A stretch of DNA of 64,000 bases from Okibacterium fritillariae (GCF_900167575.1 NZ_FUZP01000002.1:556524-620523), one strand, 5' to 3'; shown: positions 28,081 to 37,785, counted from the first letter of the stretch. Made by a program: numbers and translations. Notes: generated by a model not told the origin, from the sequence alone.

Positions 28081-28086
28081 TAAGCT
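28081..28086 (+). promoter_or_regulatory. Candidate -10 of recA
   Basis: TAAGCT lies 17 bases after TCGAAC (28058-28063), which overlaps the SOS box. About 170 bases of leader would precede the recA ATG. Confidence 0.4.
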
Positions 28087-28261
28087 CCTCACAGGAGCGG
28101 AAACTCGGATTTCTCCACAGATCGCCTCGTGCCATTCGCAATGTCGGTGGTGGGTCGTACTGTCGAAAACGTCGAGGAGAAACCTCCAGCCTTGTCACCG
28201 GCCGCCCTGGTCGCGACAGCCTATAGGCGCATCGAGAACGAGCAGAGAAAAGAGTGACGAC

Positions 28262-29317
28262 ATGCCTTCACCCGCAGATCGTGAAAAATCATTAGAAACC
28301 GCGCTGGCCCAGATCGATCGCCAGTTCGGCAAGGGATCCGTTATGCGGTTGGGCAGCGACGAGCGCGCTCCCGTCGAGGTCATTCCGACCGGATCGATCG
28401 CGCTGGACGTCGCTCTCGGCATCGGGGGCATCCCGCGCGGCCGCATCGTCGAGATCTACGGCCCCGAGTCGTCGGGTAAGACGACCCTCACACTCCACGC
28501 CATCGCTAACGCGCAGCGTGCCGGCGGCATCGCCGCCTTCATCGATGCCGAGCACGCGCTCGATCCCGAATACGCCCGCAAGCTCGGCGTCGACATCGAC
28601 GCGCTGCTCGTGTCCCAGCCCGACACGGGTGAGCAGGCTCTCGAGATCGCCGACATGCTGATCCGTTCCGGCTCGATCGACCTCGTCGTCATCGACTCTG
28701 TCGCGGCCCTGGTGCCGCGTGCCGAGATCGAGGGTGAGATGGGTGATTCGCATGTCGGTCTCCAGGCTCGACTCATGTCGCAGGCCCTGCGCAAGCTCAC
28801 CGGTGGGCTGAGCCAGACCAAGACCACGGCCATCTTCATCAACCAGCTGCGCGAGAAGATCGGTGTCTTCTTCGGAAGCCCCGAAACGACCGCCGGTGGT
28901 AAGGCGCTGAAGTTCTACGCTTCCGTCCGCATGGACATCCGTCGCATCGAGACGTTGAAAGATGGCACCGAGGCCGTGGGAAACCGCACGCGCGTCAAGG
29001 TGGTCAAGAACAAGATGGCTCCGCCCTTCAAGCAGGCCGAGTTCGACATCCTCTACGGCATCGGCATCTCGCGAGAGGGCAGCCTCATCGACTTCGGTGT
29101 CGAGCACGCCATCGTGAAGAAGTCCGGCGCCTGGTACACCTACGGTGGCGACCAGCTCGGTCAGGGCAAGGAAAAGGCGCGCGACTTCCTGCTGAAGAAC
29201 CCCGACATCGCCAACGAGATCGAAGACAAGATCAAGTCGAAGCTCGGCATCGGTGGGGCGGCCCCGCTCGAAGAGGCCGAGACGACGGATCAGCTCACCG
29301 CCCGCCGCGGCGCCTGA
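28262..29317 (+). CDS. recA: Recombinase RecA
   Basis: A 351-residue recombinase that forms filaments on single-stranded DNA, promotes strand exchange and triggers LexA self-cleavage. Walker A GPESSGKT is at residues 67-74, and [25 protein letters not shown] and the L2-region [19 protein letters not shown] are conserved. No intein is present. The start has GAGAAAAGAG upstream. SOS control is supported by the box at 28059-28072. recX follows 55 bases downstream. Confidence 0.99.
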   Translation: MPSPADREKSLETALAQIDRQFGKGSVMRLGSDERAPVEVIPTGSIALDVALGIGGIPRGRIVEIYGPESSGKTTLTLHAIANAQRAGGIAAFIDAEHALDPEYARKLGVDIDALLVSQPDTGEQALEIADMLIRSGSIDLVVIDSVAALVPRAEIEGEMGDSHVGLQARLMSQALRKLTGGLSQTKTTAIFINQLREKIGVFFGSPETTAGGKALKFYASVRMDIRRIETLKDGTEAVGNRTRVKVVKNKMAPPFKQAEFDILYGIGISREGSLIDFGVEHAIVKKSGAWYTYGGDQLGQGKEKARDFLLKNPDIANEIEDKIKSKLGIGGAAPLEEAETTDQLTARRGA

Positions 29318-29319
29318 TC

Positions 29320-29342
29320 GCTGCGCGACACTGTCGCGCAGC
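29320..29342 (+). terminator. Hairpin between recA and recX
   Basis: The 11-base arms 29320-29330 and 29332-29342 are perfectly complementary about one central base, giving a 9-10 bp stem and a tight loop. In recA-recX operons elsewhere a hairpin at this place lowers recX expression, and it probably acts as an attenuator here. Confidence 0.6.
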
Positions 29343-29372
29343 ACCCATCCATAGAGCGAGAAGGAGGTCACC

Positions 29373-30350
29373 ATGGTGGTCAGATTCACAGCAGGTCCCG
29401 CAGACGAGAGCGACGCGGGCCAGCACGAACTGGCTCCGGTGATCTCCTTCTCGGCGTCGCGCAAGGCGAAACGAGGCGAAGAGCATGGCCGGGCTCGGGG
29501 AAACCATCCCGCCGGCTCCGCCCTCGATCCCGTCGATGACACGGCACCCAGCACCGGCGATGGCTCGAGCACTTCGGGCGTCGAAGCTGTGGCACCTGTC
29601 GGCTCGCGCCGACCGTCGACACGCCACGACGTCGCCACGATCGCGCCCGTGTCGGCTTCTTCGACACCGCACGCCGGTGAGTTCTCACCCGCTCCCGGCG
29701 AGGAGCGCTCCGCAGGGGGACACCTCTCCGGGTCCGCGGCTTCGGGCACCGGGCCCGGTGACATCGGCGGTGAGTCCGCACGGCGGGCGCCGGTGGCGAG
29801 CCTCGCCCGCAAACGCGGTGGCGCCGACGTCTCCGCGATTGATGACGACATGGTCGGCGAGCTTCCGCCGTCGATCGACGACGTCGAAAACGCCATTCTC
29901 AAGAAATTGCGGCGTCGAGGCCTCAGTGAGGCCGAGATCCTCGCCGAATGCCTGGCCCTCGACCTCACGGCGCACCAGGCCAACGAGCTCCTCGAGCGCC
30001 TCCGCGAACTCGGTTACGTCGACGATCGGGCCTTGGCCGAGCAGCTGCGTTACTCCCACTACGAGCGCAAGAGCCAGAGCCGTCAGGTCGTGGCGCGCCT
30101 CATGAGCACGCGCAAGATCCCCGCCGAAGTAATCGATGAGGTGCTCGAAGACATCGACTCCGACGACGAGCTGAGCGCAGCCCGCGAGGTGGCCGAGAAG
30201 CGGGCGTCGCAGATGACCTCTCTCGACGACGCCACGATGGAGCGCCGCCTAGTGGGGTTCCTCGCACGGCGCGGCTATCCGGGCGGGGTCGTGCGCACGG
30301 TGGTCGGCGAGATCATCCGCGGGCGCCGATCCAGCGTTCGCTTTCGCTAG
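29373..30350 (+). CDS. recX: RecX-like regulatory protein with long N-terminal extension
   Basis: RecX binds RecA filaments and limits their growth. The RecX domain occupies roughly residues 165-325: ILKKLRRRGLSEAEI, a LRELGYVDDRALAEQL block, then SRQVVARLMSTRKIPAEVI and FLARRGYPGGVV. The first 165 residues are Ser/Gly/Ala/Pro-rich and resemble no domain, whereas typical RecX is about 150-200 residues. AAGGAGG lies five bases before the ATG at 29373, supporting the long form. It is coupled to recA through a hairpin. Confidence 0.9.
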   Translation: MVVRFTAGPADESDAGQHELAPVISFSASRKAKRGEEHGRARGNHPAGSALDPVDDTAPSTGDGSSTSGVEAVAPVGSRRPSTRHDVATIAPVSASSTPHAGEFSPAPGEERSAGGHLSGSAASGTGPGDIGGESARRAPVASLARKRGGADVSAIDDDMVGELPPSIDDVENAILKKLRRRGLSEAEILAECLALDLTAHQANELLERLRELGYVDDRALAEQLRYSHYERKSQSRQVVARLMSTRKIPAEVIDEVLEDIDSDDELSAAREVAEKRASQMTSLDDATMERRLVGFLARRGYPGGVVRTVVGEIIRGRRSSVRFR

Positions 30351-30369
30351 TCCGTAAGCTAGTCCCATC

Positions 30370-31995
30370 ATGAGTGACCTGCTTGAAGCCCCACGCCACA
30401 TCAGCCCCTCCGTCGCGGCCCACAAGTCCGACGGGAGTGCCCGCACCTACGAGGTGCGCACATTCGGGTGCCAGATGAACGTGCACGACTCCGAGCGCCT
30501 CAGCGGTTCTCTCGAGGCCGCGGGATACGTCAAGGCCGACGGCGTCGAGGCCGACATCGTCGTCATTAACACATGCGCGGTGCGAGAAAACGCCGACAAC
30601 AAGCTCTACGGCAACCTGGGCCACCTCGCCTCCGTGAAGAAGCGGCACGAGGGCATGCAGATCGCCGTCGGCGGATGCCTCGCCCAGAAAGACAAGAACA
30701 CTATCCTCGAAAAGGCCCCCTGGGTCGACGTCGTCTTCGGCACCCACAACATGGGCGCCCTGCCCAACCTCCTCGAGCGCGCCCGCCACAACGACGAAGC
30801 GCAGATCGAGATCCTCGAGTCGCTCGAGACCTTCCCGTCCACGTTGCCCACCAAGCGCGACTCCAACTACAGCGGCTGGGTGTCCATTTCGGTGGGCTGC
30901 AACAACACCTGCACGTTCTGCATCGTTCCGTCACTGCGCGGCAAGGAGAAGGACCGCCGCCCGGGAGACATCCTCGCCGAGGTGCAGGCCCTCGTCGACG
31001 ACGGGGCCATCGAGGTCACCCTGCTGGGCCAGAACGTGAACAGCTACGGCGTCGAGTTCGGCGATCGTCAGGCCTTCGGAAAACTGCTGCGTGCCGCCGG
31101 CCAGATCGACGGTCTCGAGCGCGTGCGCTTCACGAGCCCCCACCCCGCCGCCTTCACCGACGATGTGATCGACGCCATGGCCGAGACCCCCAACGTCATG
31201 CCGCAGCTGCACATGCCCCTGCAGTCGGGCTCCGACCGCATCCTGAAAGCCATGCGGCGGTCCTACCGCTCGAGCAAATTCCTCGGCATCCTCGACCGCG
31301 TTCGCGAGAAGATGCCGCACGCAGCGATCTCCACCGACATCATCGTCGGGTTCCCCGGAGAAACCGAAGAAGACTTCGCCGAGACACTGCGGGTCGTCGA
31401 GGCCGCGCGTTTCGCAACCGCGTTCACGTTCCAATACTCCGTGCGCCCCGGCACACCGGCCGCAACCCTACCCGACCAGATCCCCAAAGCGATCGTGCAG
31501 GAGCGTTACGAACGGCTCCTGGCCCTTCAAGACCGCATCTCCCTCCAAGAGAACCGCGGCATCATCGGCCGGCAGGTCAACGTGCTCGTCGCAACGGGCG
31601 AGGGCAAGAAAGACTCCGAAACCCTGCGCATGAGCGGCCGAGCCGAAGACTCCCGCCTCGTGCACTTCGACCTGCCCGAGGGGTCCGACGTCCCGCGGCC
31701 CGGCGACGTCGTCACGGTGACCATCACGCAGGCTGCGCCATTCCACCTGATCGCCGATTCTCTCGACGGAGCGCCTCTCGTGGTCCGCCGCACGCGCGCA
31801 GGCGACGCCTGGGATCGCGCCCAAGCCGACAGCTGCGGCGTTCCGACGCCCGCCGGCGCCGTGACGTCCTCGTCGGCAGCCGGGGGAGCCGTGTCCCTTG
31901 GGCTTCCGACCATCCGTATCGGCTCGCGCGAACCGCTCACGAGCCCCGGGGTCGGCACGATGCCCATCTACCACCCCGACGACGCCCAACGGTGA
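30370..31995 (+). CDS. miaB: tRNA-2-methylthio-N6-isopentenyladenosine37 synthase
   Basis: A radical-SAM methylthiotransferase that adds the 2-methylthio group to A37 of UNN-reading tRNAs. The N-terminal cluster-binding Cys34, Cys69 and Cys103 and the radical-SAM triad Cys177, Cys181 and Cys184 are all present, with a C-terminal TRAM domain. A further 60 or so residues after the TRAM (Ala/Gly/Ser/Pro-rich) are unusual. The GTG of miaA overlaps the stop, so the two enzymes acting on the same tRNA base are translated together. Confidence 0.96.
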   Translation: MSDLLEAPRHISPSVAAHKSDGSARTYEVRTFGCQMNVHDSERLSGSLEAAGYVKADGVEADIVVINTCAVRENADNKLYGNLGHLASVKKRHEGMQIAVGGCLAQKDKNTILEKAPWVDVVFGTHNMGALPNLLERARHNDEAQIEILESLETFPSTLPTKRDSNYSGWVSISVGCNNTCTFCIVPSLRGKEKDRRPGDILAEVQALVDDGAIEVTLLGQNVNSYGVEFGDRQAFGKLLRAAGQIDGLERVRFTSPHPAAFTDDVIDAMAETPNVMPQLHMPLQSGSDRILKAMRRSYRSSKFLGILDRVREKMPHAAISTDIIVGFPGETEEDFAETLRVVEAARFATAFTFQYSVRPGTPAATLPDQIPKAIVQERYERLLALQDRISLQENRGIIGRQVNVLVATGEGKKDSETLRMSGRAEDSRLVHFDLPEGSDVPRPGDVVTVTITQAAPFHLIADSLDGAPLVVRRTRAGDAWDRAQADSCGVPTPAGAVTSSSAAGGAVSLGLPTIRIGSREPLTSPGVGTMPIYHPDDAQR

Positions 31996-32945
31996 CCGAC
32001 GGCTCCACCGGCGGCGGCGCGCCTCTGATCGTCGTCGTCGGCCCGACCGGAACCGGCAAGAGCGATCTCTCACTGGCACTCGCCGAACGCCTCACCGGCA
32101 CGACCGGCGACGTCGAGATCGTCAACGCCGACTCGATGCAGCTCTACCGCGGTATGGACATCGGCACAGCCAAACTCCGACCGGAGGAACGCCGCGGCGT
32201 CCCGCACCATCTCCTCGACGTCCTCGACGTCACCGAAGAGGCGACGGTCGCCCGCTACCAGCCGACCGCGCGGCAAGCCATCCGGAACATTCTTGACCGC
32301 GGCAAGACCCCCGTGCTCGTCGGCGGGTCGGGGCTCTACGTGTCGAGCGTCATCTACGAATTCGATTTCCCCGGCACCGATCCGGTCATTCGGCAACGAC
32401 TCGAAGACGAGCTGGCGGCCGTCGGCCCCGGCATGTTGCACCGGCGGCTCACCGTCATCGACCCGATCACGGCTGAACGCGTCGGTCCGCATAATGGTCG
32501 TCGCATCGTGCGCGCCCTCGAGGTCGCCGAAATGACGGGGGATGCCCCGAGCGCCGCGCTGCCCGACGAGCCCACGCCGTGGCATCCCAGCGTCATCCTC
32601 GGCCTCCGAGCGCCCCGAGAGCAGCTGGTCGAACGCCTCGACCGCCGCGTCGACCGCATGTGGGCGGACGGTCTCGTCGCCGAAGCCGACGCCCTGCGGC
32701 AGGCGGGCATCGAGCGCGGGGTCACCGCCAGTCGCGCGATCGGTTACGCTCAGGCCCTGGCGCAACTCTCCGGCGCACTCACGGCCGACGAGGCGCGCGC
32801 CCAAACAGCTTCTCTCACCCGCCGTTACGCCCGGCGCCAGGTGAGCTGGTTCAAGCGCTACCCGCACGCGCACTGGCTCGACTATGACGACCCACGGCTC
32901 GTCGACCACGCCCTGCGCCTGATCGCGGAGCATCAGGCCCCGTAG
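31992..32945 (+). CDS. miaA: tRNA dimethylallyltransferase
   Basis: Adds the isopentenyl group to A37 of tRNA, the substrate for MiaB. A 317-residue protein with P-loop GPTGTGKS near residues 16-23, [25 protein letters not shown] and the C-terminal [13 protein letters not shown]. The start is GTG within GTGA, overlapping the miaB stop. Confidence 0.96.
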   Translation: MTDGSTGGGAPLIVVVGPTGTGKSDLSLALAERLTGTTGDVEIVNADSMQLYRGMDIGTAKLRPEERRGVPHHLLDVLDVTEEATVARYQPTARQAIRNILDRGKTPVLVGGSGLYVSSVIYEFDFPGTDPVIRQRLEDELAAVGPGMLHRRLTVIDPITAERVGPHNGRRIVRALEVAEMTGDAPSAALPDEPTPWHPSVILGLRAPREQLVERLDRRVDRMWADGLVAEADALRQAGIERGVTASRAIGYAQALAQLSGALTADEARAQTASLTRRYARRQVSWFKRYPHAHWLDYDDPRLVDHALRLIAEHQAP

Positions 32946-32976
32946 GTTGGATCGCACGGAAGGGCTCCAATCGCCC

Positions 32977-33129
32977 GATGTTCCTGACATGACCGATGTT
33001 GCTGACATGACCGATGTTGCTGACATGACCGATGTTCCTGCCATGCCCGACGTTCCCGACGTTCTCGACGTTCCTGACGTTCCTGACGTTCCTGACGTGC
33101 TCGACGTGTCGAGAGTGCCCGATGTGCCC
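32977..33129. repeat. 9-bp minisatellite, about 17 units
   Basis: A GAYGTTCCT-type unit runs in phase for about 153 bp between miaA and dapF. The first part is four 18-bp blocks (GATGTTGCTGACATGACC and variants); the rest is single 9-bp units (GACGTTCCT). An open frame reads through it as a repeat of Asp-Val-Pro/Ala-Asp-Met-Thr, but it has no ribosome-binding site. Confidence 0.92.
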
Positions 33130-33160
33130 CGGTGTGCCGGGGATGCGCCCTCCGTCGCCA

Positions 33161-33166
33161 TAAACT
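33161..33166 (+). promoter_or_regulatory. -10 element for leaderless dapF
   Basis: TAAACT ends six bases before the ATG at 33173. Confidence 0.55.
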
Positions 33167-33172
33167 GGTCCC

Positions 33173-34051
33173 ATGTCGACGCTGCACTTCACCAAAGGCC
33201 ACGGTACGGGCAATGATTTCGTCCTGTACTCCGACCCCGACGGTGAGCGCGAGCTGACGCCCGCGCAGATCGCCGCGATTTGCGACCGGCATTTCGGTGT
33301 GGGGGCCGACGGCGTCATCCGTGCGGTCCGCTCGGCGAACATCGACGCGGGTGCAGCGGCCCTCGCCGAAGACCCTGACGCCGAATGGTTCATGGACTAC
33401 CGCAACGCCGACGGCTCGATCGCCGAGATGTGTGGCAACGGCATCCGTGTCTATGTGAAGTACCTCATCGAGCAGGGCCTCGCCACCATCGAGCCCGGCA
33501 GCACCATGGCCGTGGGCACGCGTGCCGGCGTGCGCGACGTGCAGGCGTCGAACAACGGTTTCCAGGTCGACCTCGGCCGGTGGCGCCTCGACGGCAACGA
33601 GCCCCTCGTGCGCGCCAAGAACCTCAAGGTCGCACGCCCGGGCCTCGGCATCGATGTGGGCAACCCGCACGTCGTCGTCGCCCTCGCCGACGACAGCGAA
33701 CTCGAACAGGCCGACCTCAGTTACATCCCGCACCTCGAGCCCGAACAGCTCGCGGGCGCCAACGTCGAATTCGTCGTGCCGGCAGAGCCGCTCGTGAGCG
33801 ACGGGGTCGCCCGCATCCGCATGCGCGTGCACGAGCGGGGCAGCGGCGAGACGCTCTCCTGCGGAACCGGTGTCGCGGCGGCCGCGCTGGCGACCCGTCA
33901 CTGGGCCGGTCAGGCGGCGCCGAATCACTGGCGCGTCGACGTTCCCGGCGGAACCCTCGGCGTGCGCATGTTCCCGACGCAGGACGGCGAGCACGTCTCA
34001 CTCTCAGGGCCCGCCGAACTCGTCTACTCCGGGTCGCTCGAGATCAACTGA
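33173..34051 (+). CDS. dapF: Diaminopimelate epimerase
   Basis: Converts LL-DAP to meso-DAP for lysine and cell-wall synthesis. A 292-residue protein with both catalytic cysteines: Cys87 in AEMCGNGIR and Cys230 in [10 protein letters not shown]. The N-terminal [13 protein letters not shown] is typical. Its last 28 bases overlap the end of the convergent methyltransferase gene, so transcripts from the two strands are complementary at their 3' ends. Confidence 0.96.
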   Translation: MSTLHFTKGHGTGNDFVLYSDPDGERELTPAQIAAICDRHFGVGADGVIRAVRSANIDAGAAALAEDPDAEWFMDYRNADGSIAEMCGNGIRVYVKYLIEQGLATIEPGSTMAVGTRAGVRDVQASNNGFQVDLGRWRLDGNEPLVRAKNLKVARPGLGIDVGNPHVVVALADDSELEQADLSYIPHLEPEQLAGANVEFVVPAEPLVSDGVARIRMRVHERGSGETLSCGTGVAAAALATRHWAGQAAPNHWRVDVPGGTLGVRMFPTQDGEHVSLSGPAELVYSGSLEIN

Positions 34052-34662
34052 GCACCGGAGCGGCGGGCGCGCAACACGCGATAGCCCTTGCCGGTCGCGG
34101 CGCGCGTCACGTGGAAGTCGTCGGGAAGCGTGTCCGAGAGCCATCGGTGCAGGCTGTCCGAGCCGAGGTTGCGCTGCACCACGAGCCAGGCGTCCGAGGA
34201 CGGCTCGAGCCGCGGCATCCACTTCTCGAGCATGCCGTGCAGTTCGTTCTTGCCGACACGGATGGGCGGGTTCGACCAGATCGTGCGAAAACGCACGTCG
34301 TCAGGAACATCTGAGGGCAGAACGGCGTTGATGTTTGTAACGCCGGCCTTCTCGGCATTACGACGCACCAGATCGACGGCGCGCTCGTTCACATCGACGG
34401 CCCAGACCCGCGCATGCGGGCTCGACAGGGCCAGGGTCAGAGAAATCGGCCCCCAGCCACACCCGAGATCCAAGAAGTCGCCACCCGGCGGCGGCTCGGG
34501 GGTATTGGCCAACAGAACCTGAGTCCCCTGATCGAGACGGTCGGGACTGAAAATGCCTGACGCGGTGACCAGATCGAGGTCCTGCCCCGCGAGCTTCACC
34601 GACAACGGTCGGAGTTTCAGCTCGCTCTCCGGCACCCCGGTGAAGTAGTGATCGCTAGACAT
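34024..34662 (-). CDS. Class I SAM-dependent methyltransferase, RsmC-like
   Basis: A 212-residue methyltransferase. The SAM-binding motif [12 protein letters not shown] is near residues 62-73, followed by [18 protein letters not shown] and the base-methylation signature [12 protein letters not shown](I/F) and this order are characteristic of RsmC/RlmG-type 16S/23S guanine-N2 methylases, so an rRNA target is likely but not certain. It overlaps the dapF end and is divergent from hflX. Confidence 0.87.
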   Translation of the reverse strand: MSSDHYFTGVPESELKLRPLSVKLAGQDLDLVTASGIFSPDRLDQGTQVLLANTPEPPPGGDFLDLGCGWGPISLTLALSSPHARVWAVDVNERAVDLVRRNAEKAGVTNINAVLPSDVPDDVRFRTIWSNPPIRVGKNELHGMLEKWMPRLEPSSDAWLVVQRNLGSDSLHRWLSDTLPDDFHVTRAATGKGYRVLRARRSGAQLISSDPE

Positions 34663-34690
34663 ACAGGCAACCTACAAGAGGAAGAGGAAG

Positions 34691-34696
34691 TAAGGT
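34691..34696 (+). promoter_or_regulatory. -10 element for leaderless hflX
   Basis: TAAGGT ends seven bases before the ATG at 34704. Confidence 0.55.
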
Positions 34697-34703
34697 TAAC
34701 CGG

Positions 34704-36269
34704 ATGAATGAACCCCGCACGCTCCCCGAAGACGAGGCGCGCAACGATGACGTCGTAGCGCGGGTCCTCAACAGTGCCGCCAGCACATCGGCGGGCTTCA
34801 CGCTCTTCGGTGCCAACCGTGCGGCAGCTCTCCAAGACGAGTCCACGGCTCGCCACACCGACCCGAATGGCGTCAACCACGACGGCGACCAGTTCGACCG
34901 CTCCGACCGGCAGGCGCTTCGACGCGTCGCGGGTCTCTCCACCGAGCTCGAAGACGTCACCGAAGTCGAGTATCGCCAGCTGCGCCTCGAGAACGTCGTC
35001 CTCATCGGCGTCTACTCCCAGGGCACGCTGAGCGACGCCGAGAACTCCATGCGCGAACTCGCGGCACTCGCCGAGACGGCGGGCGCGCTCGTGCTCGACG
35101 GCCTCCTGCAGCGCCGACCGCACCCCGACCCGAGCACCTACCTCGGCAGCGGTAAGGCCGAAGAGCTGCGCGGCATCGTGCAGGCGCTCGGTGCGGACAC
35201 GGTCATCGCCGACACCGAGCTCGCCCCCAGCCAGCGGCGTGCCCTCGAAGATGTGGTGAAGGTCAAGGTCATCGACCGCACGGCCGTCATCCTCGACATC
35301 TTCAGCCAGCACGCCAAGAGCCGCGAGGGCAAGGCCCAGGTCGAGCTCGCCCAGCTCGAATACCTCCTGCCGCGACTGCGCGGTTGGGGTGACTCGATGA
35401 GCCGACAGGCCGGTGGCCAGGTCGGTGGCGCGGGTGCCGGTATGGGTTCGCGTGGCCCCGGTGAGACGAAGATTGAACTCGACCGTCGCCGCATCCACAC
35501 CCGCATGTCGAAGCTGCGCAAGCAGATCATCGCGATGAAGCCGGCCCGTGAGGCCAAGCGTGCCAACCGTCGCCGCAATGCGGTGCCGTCGGTTGCCATC
35601 GCCGGATACACCAACGCCGGCAAGTCGAGCCTGCTCAACCGCATCACGCGCGCCGGTGTGCTCGTCGAGAACGCGCTGTTCGCCACGCTCGACTCGACGG
35701 TGCGTCGCGCCGAGACCGAAGACGGCCGCCTGTACACGCTCGCCGACACCGTCGGTTTCGTGCGCAACCTGCCACACCAGCTGGTCGAGGCGTTCCGCTC
35801 CACTCTCGAAGAGGTCGCCGATTCGGATGTGATCGTCCACGTCGTCGACGCGTCGCACCCCGACCCGGGCAGCCAGATCGCCACGGTTCGGGATGTCATC
35901 GGCGAGGTCGGTGCCCGCGATATCACCGAGTTGATCGTCTTCAACAAGAGCGACCTGATCTCGGATGACGACAGGCTCGTCCTGCGCGGCATCGAGCCCA
36001 ACGCGATCTTCGCGTCCGCACGCACGGGCGAGGGCATCGAGGAGATCCTGTCGCGTATCTCCGATCTGCTGCCGCGCCCGGCGGTCGACCTCGAGGTCGT
36101 GTTGCCCTACGATCGCGGTGAACTCGTCGCGGCGCTGCACGAGCGCGGTCAGGTGCTCGACACCCGCTATGAAGAAGAGGGCACGCGTGTGCACGCGCAT
36201 GTGTCCGAGGAGCTTGCCGCCCAGCTCGGCGAGTTCACGGTCGCCCGCCAGCAGACGGCTCCGCAGTAG
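34704..36269 (+). CDS. hflX: GTPase HflX
   Basis: A 521-residue ribosome-associated GTPase that splits stalled or hibernating 70S ribosomes in known bacteria. The N-terminal HflX domain includes PSTYLGSGK and the glycine-rich GGQVGGAGAGMGSRGPGE linker. The G domain has P-loop GYTNAGKSS (about 301-309), DTVGFVRNLP and NKSD. An extra N-terminal part of about 75 residues precedes the family core. It ends at a strong shared terminator with lexA. Confidence 0.95.
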   Translation: MNEPRTLPEDEARNDDVVARVLNSAASTSAGFTLFGANRAAALQDESTARHTDPNGVNHDGDQFDRSDRQALRRVAGLSTELEDVTEVEYRQLRLENVVLIGVYSQGTLSDAENSMRELAALAETAGALVLDGLLQRRPHPDPSTYLGSGKAEELRGIVQALGADTVIADTELAPSQRRALEDVVKVKVIDRTAVILDIFSQHAKSREGKAQVELAQLEYLLPRLRGWGDSMSRQAGGQVGGAGAGMGSRGPGETKIELDRRRIHTRMSKLRKQIIAMKPAREAKRANRRRNAVPSVAIAGYTNAGKSSLLNRITRAGVLVENALFATLDSTVRRAETEDGRLYTLADTVGFVRNLPHQLVEAFRSTLEEVADSDVIVHVVDASHPDPGSQIATVRDVIGEVGARDITELIVFNKSDLISDDDRLVLRGIEPNAIFASARTGEGIEEILSRISDLLPRPAVDLEVVLPYDRGELVAALHERGQVLDTRYEEEGTRVHAHVSEELAAQLGEFTVARQQTAPQ

Positions 36270-36315
36270 AGTCGTCGCACATCCCGGCGCAGCCCGGCAC
36301 AGCCTGGCACGACAA

Positions 36316-36355
36316 CGCGAAAGCCCCCTCGACGCATCGAGGGGGCTTTCGCGTG
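36316..36355. terminator. Bidirectional terminator between hflX and lexA
   Basis: A perfect 17-bp stem (36316-36332 with 36339-36355) and a six-base loop lie between convergent genes. Confidence 0.88.
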
Positions 36356-36380
36356 TCCGAGGGCCGAGGCGGCTCGGCTG

Positions 36381-37073
36381 CTAGACGGCCCGCAACACGG
36401 CGACGATCTTGCCGAGCACGTCGGCCTGGTCGCCGAGGATCGGCTCGAAGTTGGAGTTGCGGGGGAGCAGCCACGTGTGACCGTCGCGCTGGCGGAAGAC
36501 CTTGACGGTCGCCTCGCCATCGAGCATGGCGGCGACGATGTCGCCGTTCTCCGCGGTCTGCTGCTGGCGCACGACCACCCAGTCGCCGTCGCAGATGGCG
36601 GCGTCGATCATGGATTCGCCCTGCACCTTGAGCATGAACAGGTCGCCCTTGCCGACGAGCTGGCGGGGCAGAGGGAACACCTCTTCGACCTGCTGGTCGG
36701 CGGTGATGGGCACGCCGGCCGCGATGCGACCGACGAGGGGCACCATGGCCGCGTCGCCGACGGGCGTCGCATTCTCGAAGTCCACGGAGGGCGACGACGT
36801 GGGCAGGTCGATGAGAATCTCGAGCGCACGAGGGCGGTTCGGGTCGCGACGCAGGTAACCGCTGAGCTCGAGCTGGTTGAGCTGGTGGGTCACGCTCGAC
36901 AGTGAGGCGAGCCCGACGGCGTCGCCGATCTCGCGCATGCTCGGCGGATAACCCCGCTGGCTGACCGACCTCTGGATGACCTCGAGGATGGCGATCTGCT
37001 TCTCGCTGAGGCTCTTGCGGCGGCGCGTTCCGCCCTTCTCGCCGGGGTCGGCACTCGGCTTGTTGAGGGTCAT
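36381..37073 (-). CDS. lexA: SOS repressor LexA
   Basis: A 230-residue repressor. The winged-helix DNA-binding domain is at about 20-85 ([19 protein letters not shown] recognition region). The self-cleavage site is Ala119-Gly120 in RIAAGVP, and the peptidase dyad is Ser154 (GESMID) and Lys191 (TVKVFR), 37 residues apart as in E. coli LexA. The start ATG at 37073 has AGGAG upstream. An SOS box 85 bases upstream indicates autoregulation. Confidence 0.98.
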   Translation of the reverse strand: MTLNKPSADPGEKGGTRRRKSLSEKQIAILEVIQRSVSQRGYPPSMREIGDAVGLASLSSVTHQLNQLELSGYLRRDPNRPRALEILIDLPTSSPSVDFENATPVGDAAMVPLVGRIAAGVPITADQQVEEVFPLPRQLVGKGDLFMLKVQGESMIDAAICDGDWVVVRQQQTAENGDIVAAMLDGEATVKVFRQRDGHTWLLPRNSNFEPILGDQADVLGKIVAVLRAV

Positions 37074-37157
37074 CTCGCTCCTGTCGCACCAATGTCAGTG
37101 GTCCCTGGTTGAGTAACAACCATCAGTCGAAACTGTATCCACATCAGCGCGGCTGAA

Positions 37158-37171
37158 CAAACATCTGTTCG
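37158..37171 (-). promoter_or_regulatory. LexA (SOS) box upstream of lexA
   Basis: CGAACAGATGTTTG on the lexA strand matches CGAAC-N4-GTTCG with one mismatch. It lies in the lexA/LysM divergent gap and could also control the LysM gene. Confidence 0.8.
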
Positions 37172-37213
37172 AGTGTGTCGCCGAATTCGAAACCTAAAAG
37201 TTCGAATCAAAGG

Positions 37214-37242
37214 TTGAATGTTCGAACATTCGAAGATATATT
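37214..37242 (+). promoter_or_regulatory. Promoter of the LysM gene with overlapping palindrome
   Basis: TTGAAT (37214-37219) and TATATT (37237-37242) are separated by 17 bases. The palindrome GAATGTTCGAACATTC (37216-37231) covers most of the -35 and spacer. It holds GTTC and GAAC half-sites in back-to-back order rather than the usual LexA arrangement. Confidence 0.6.
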
Positions 37243-37330
37243 CGGAACAGAGATTCGTTCCCGGCCCTCCCGGCCGAGGGTCGGGAACGCTCTCGTAACG
37301 GACACGACCCCGTGACCCCAGGAGGACACC

Positions 37331-37723
37331 ATGTACACCGCAACCGCTCAGCGCCCCACCGCCTTCGGCATCACCGAATTCGGCGCCCAGGTCTCGCCGC
37401 GCGTCGCACCCACGGCGCCCCGGCTCAAGATCACCCGCCGCGGCCGCCTCGTGCTCAGTGCGCTTGTGGCTGCACCCCTGGTCATCGGAGCTGTTGCTGT
37501 CGGCATGAACGCGGGAGGTGCCGTCGCGAACTCGTCGACCGGCCACACGTCGTTCGACTACGAGACCATCGCCTCGGGCGAGACCCTCTGGCACCTCGCC
37601 GAGACCGTCGCGCCCACCGCCGACCCGCGTGACGTGATCGCCGACATCATGCGCCTGAACGGGCTCGAGACGGCAAGCGTCGTCCCCGGCCAGCGCATCG
37701 CCATTCCCACGCAGTACAGCTAG
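37331..37723 (+). CDS. LysM domain protein, possible SOS division suppressor
   Basis: A 130-residue protein with a basic cytoplasmic lead, one membrane helix (about 44-62) and an extracytoplasmic LysM domain (about 76-128, from YETIASGETLWHLAET to VVPGQRIAIP). LysM binds peptidoglycan. Proteins of this shape encoded next to lexA (YneA of Bacillus, DivS-like proteins of Corynebacterium) block division in the SOS response, and the same role is inferred here. AGGAGG precedes the ATG. Confidence 0.8.
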   Translation: MYTATAQRPTAFGITEFGAQVSPRVAPTAPRLKITRRGRLVLSALVAAPLVIGAVAVGMNAGGAVANSSTGHTSFDYETIASGETLWHLAETVAPTADPRDVIADIMRLNGLETASVVPGQRIAIPTQYS

Positions 37724-37779
37724 AGGCGGCACAGCCCTAAGCAGCAGGGCCTGACGCCGTAACACGGGAAGGCGTCACC

Positions 37780-37785
37780 TAAAAT
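37780..37785 (+). promoter_or_regulatory. -10 element for leaderless hisC
   Basis: TAAAAT ends six bases before the GTG at 37792. Confidence 0.55.

Noticed and set aside
27924..28226. A 100-residue frame between DUF3046 and recA
   Set aside because: It covers the SOS box and recA promoter and has an irregular composition unlike coding DNA here.
32947..33216. An 89-residue frame of Asp-Val-Pro type repeats
   Set aside because: It is simply the translation of the 9-bp minisatellite, runs into dapF in another frame and has no start signal.
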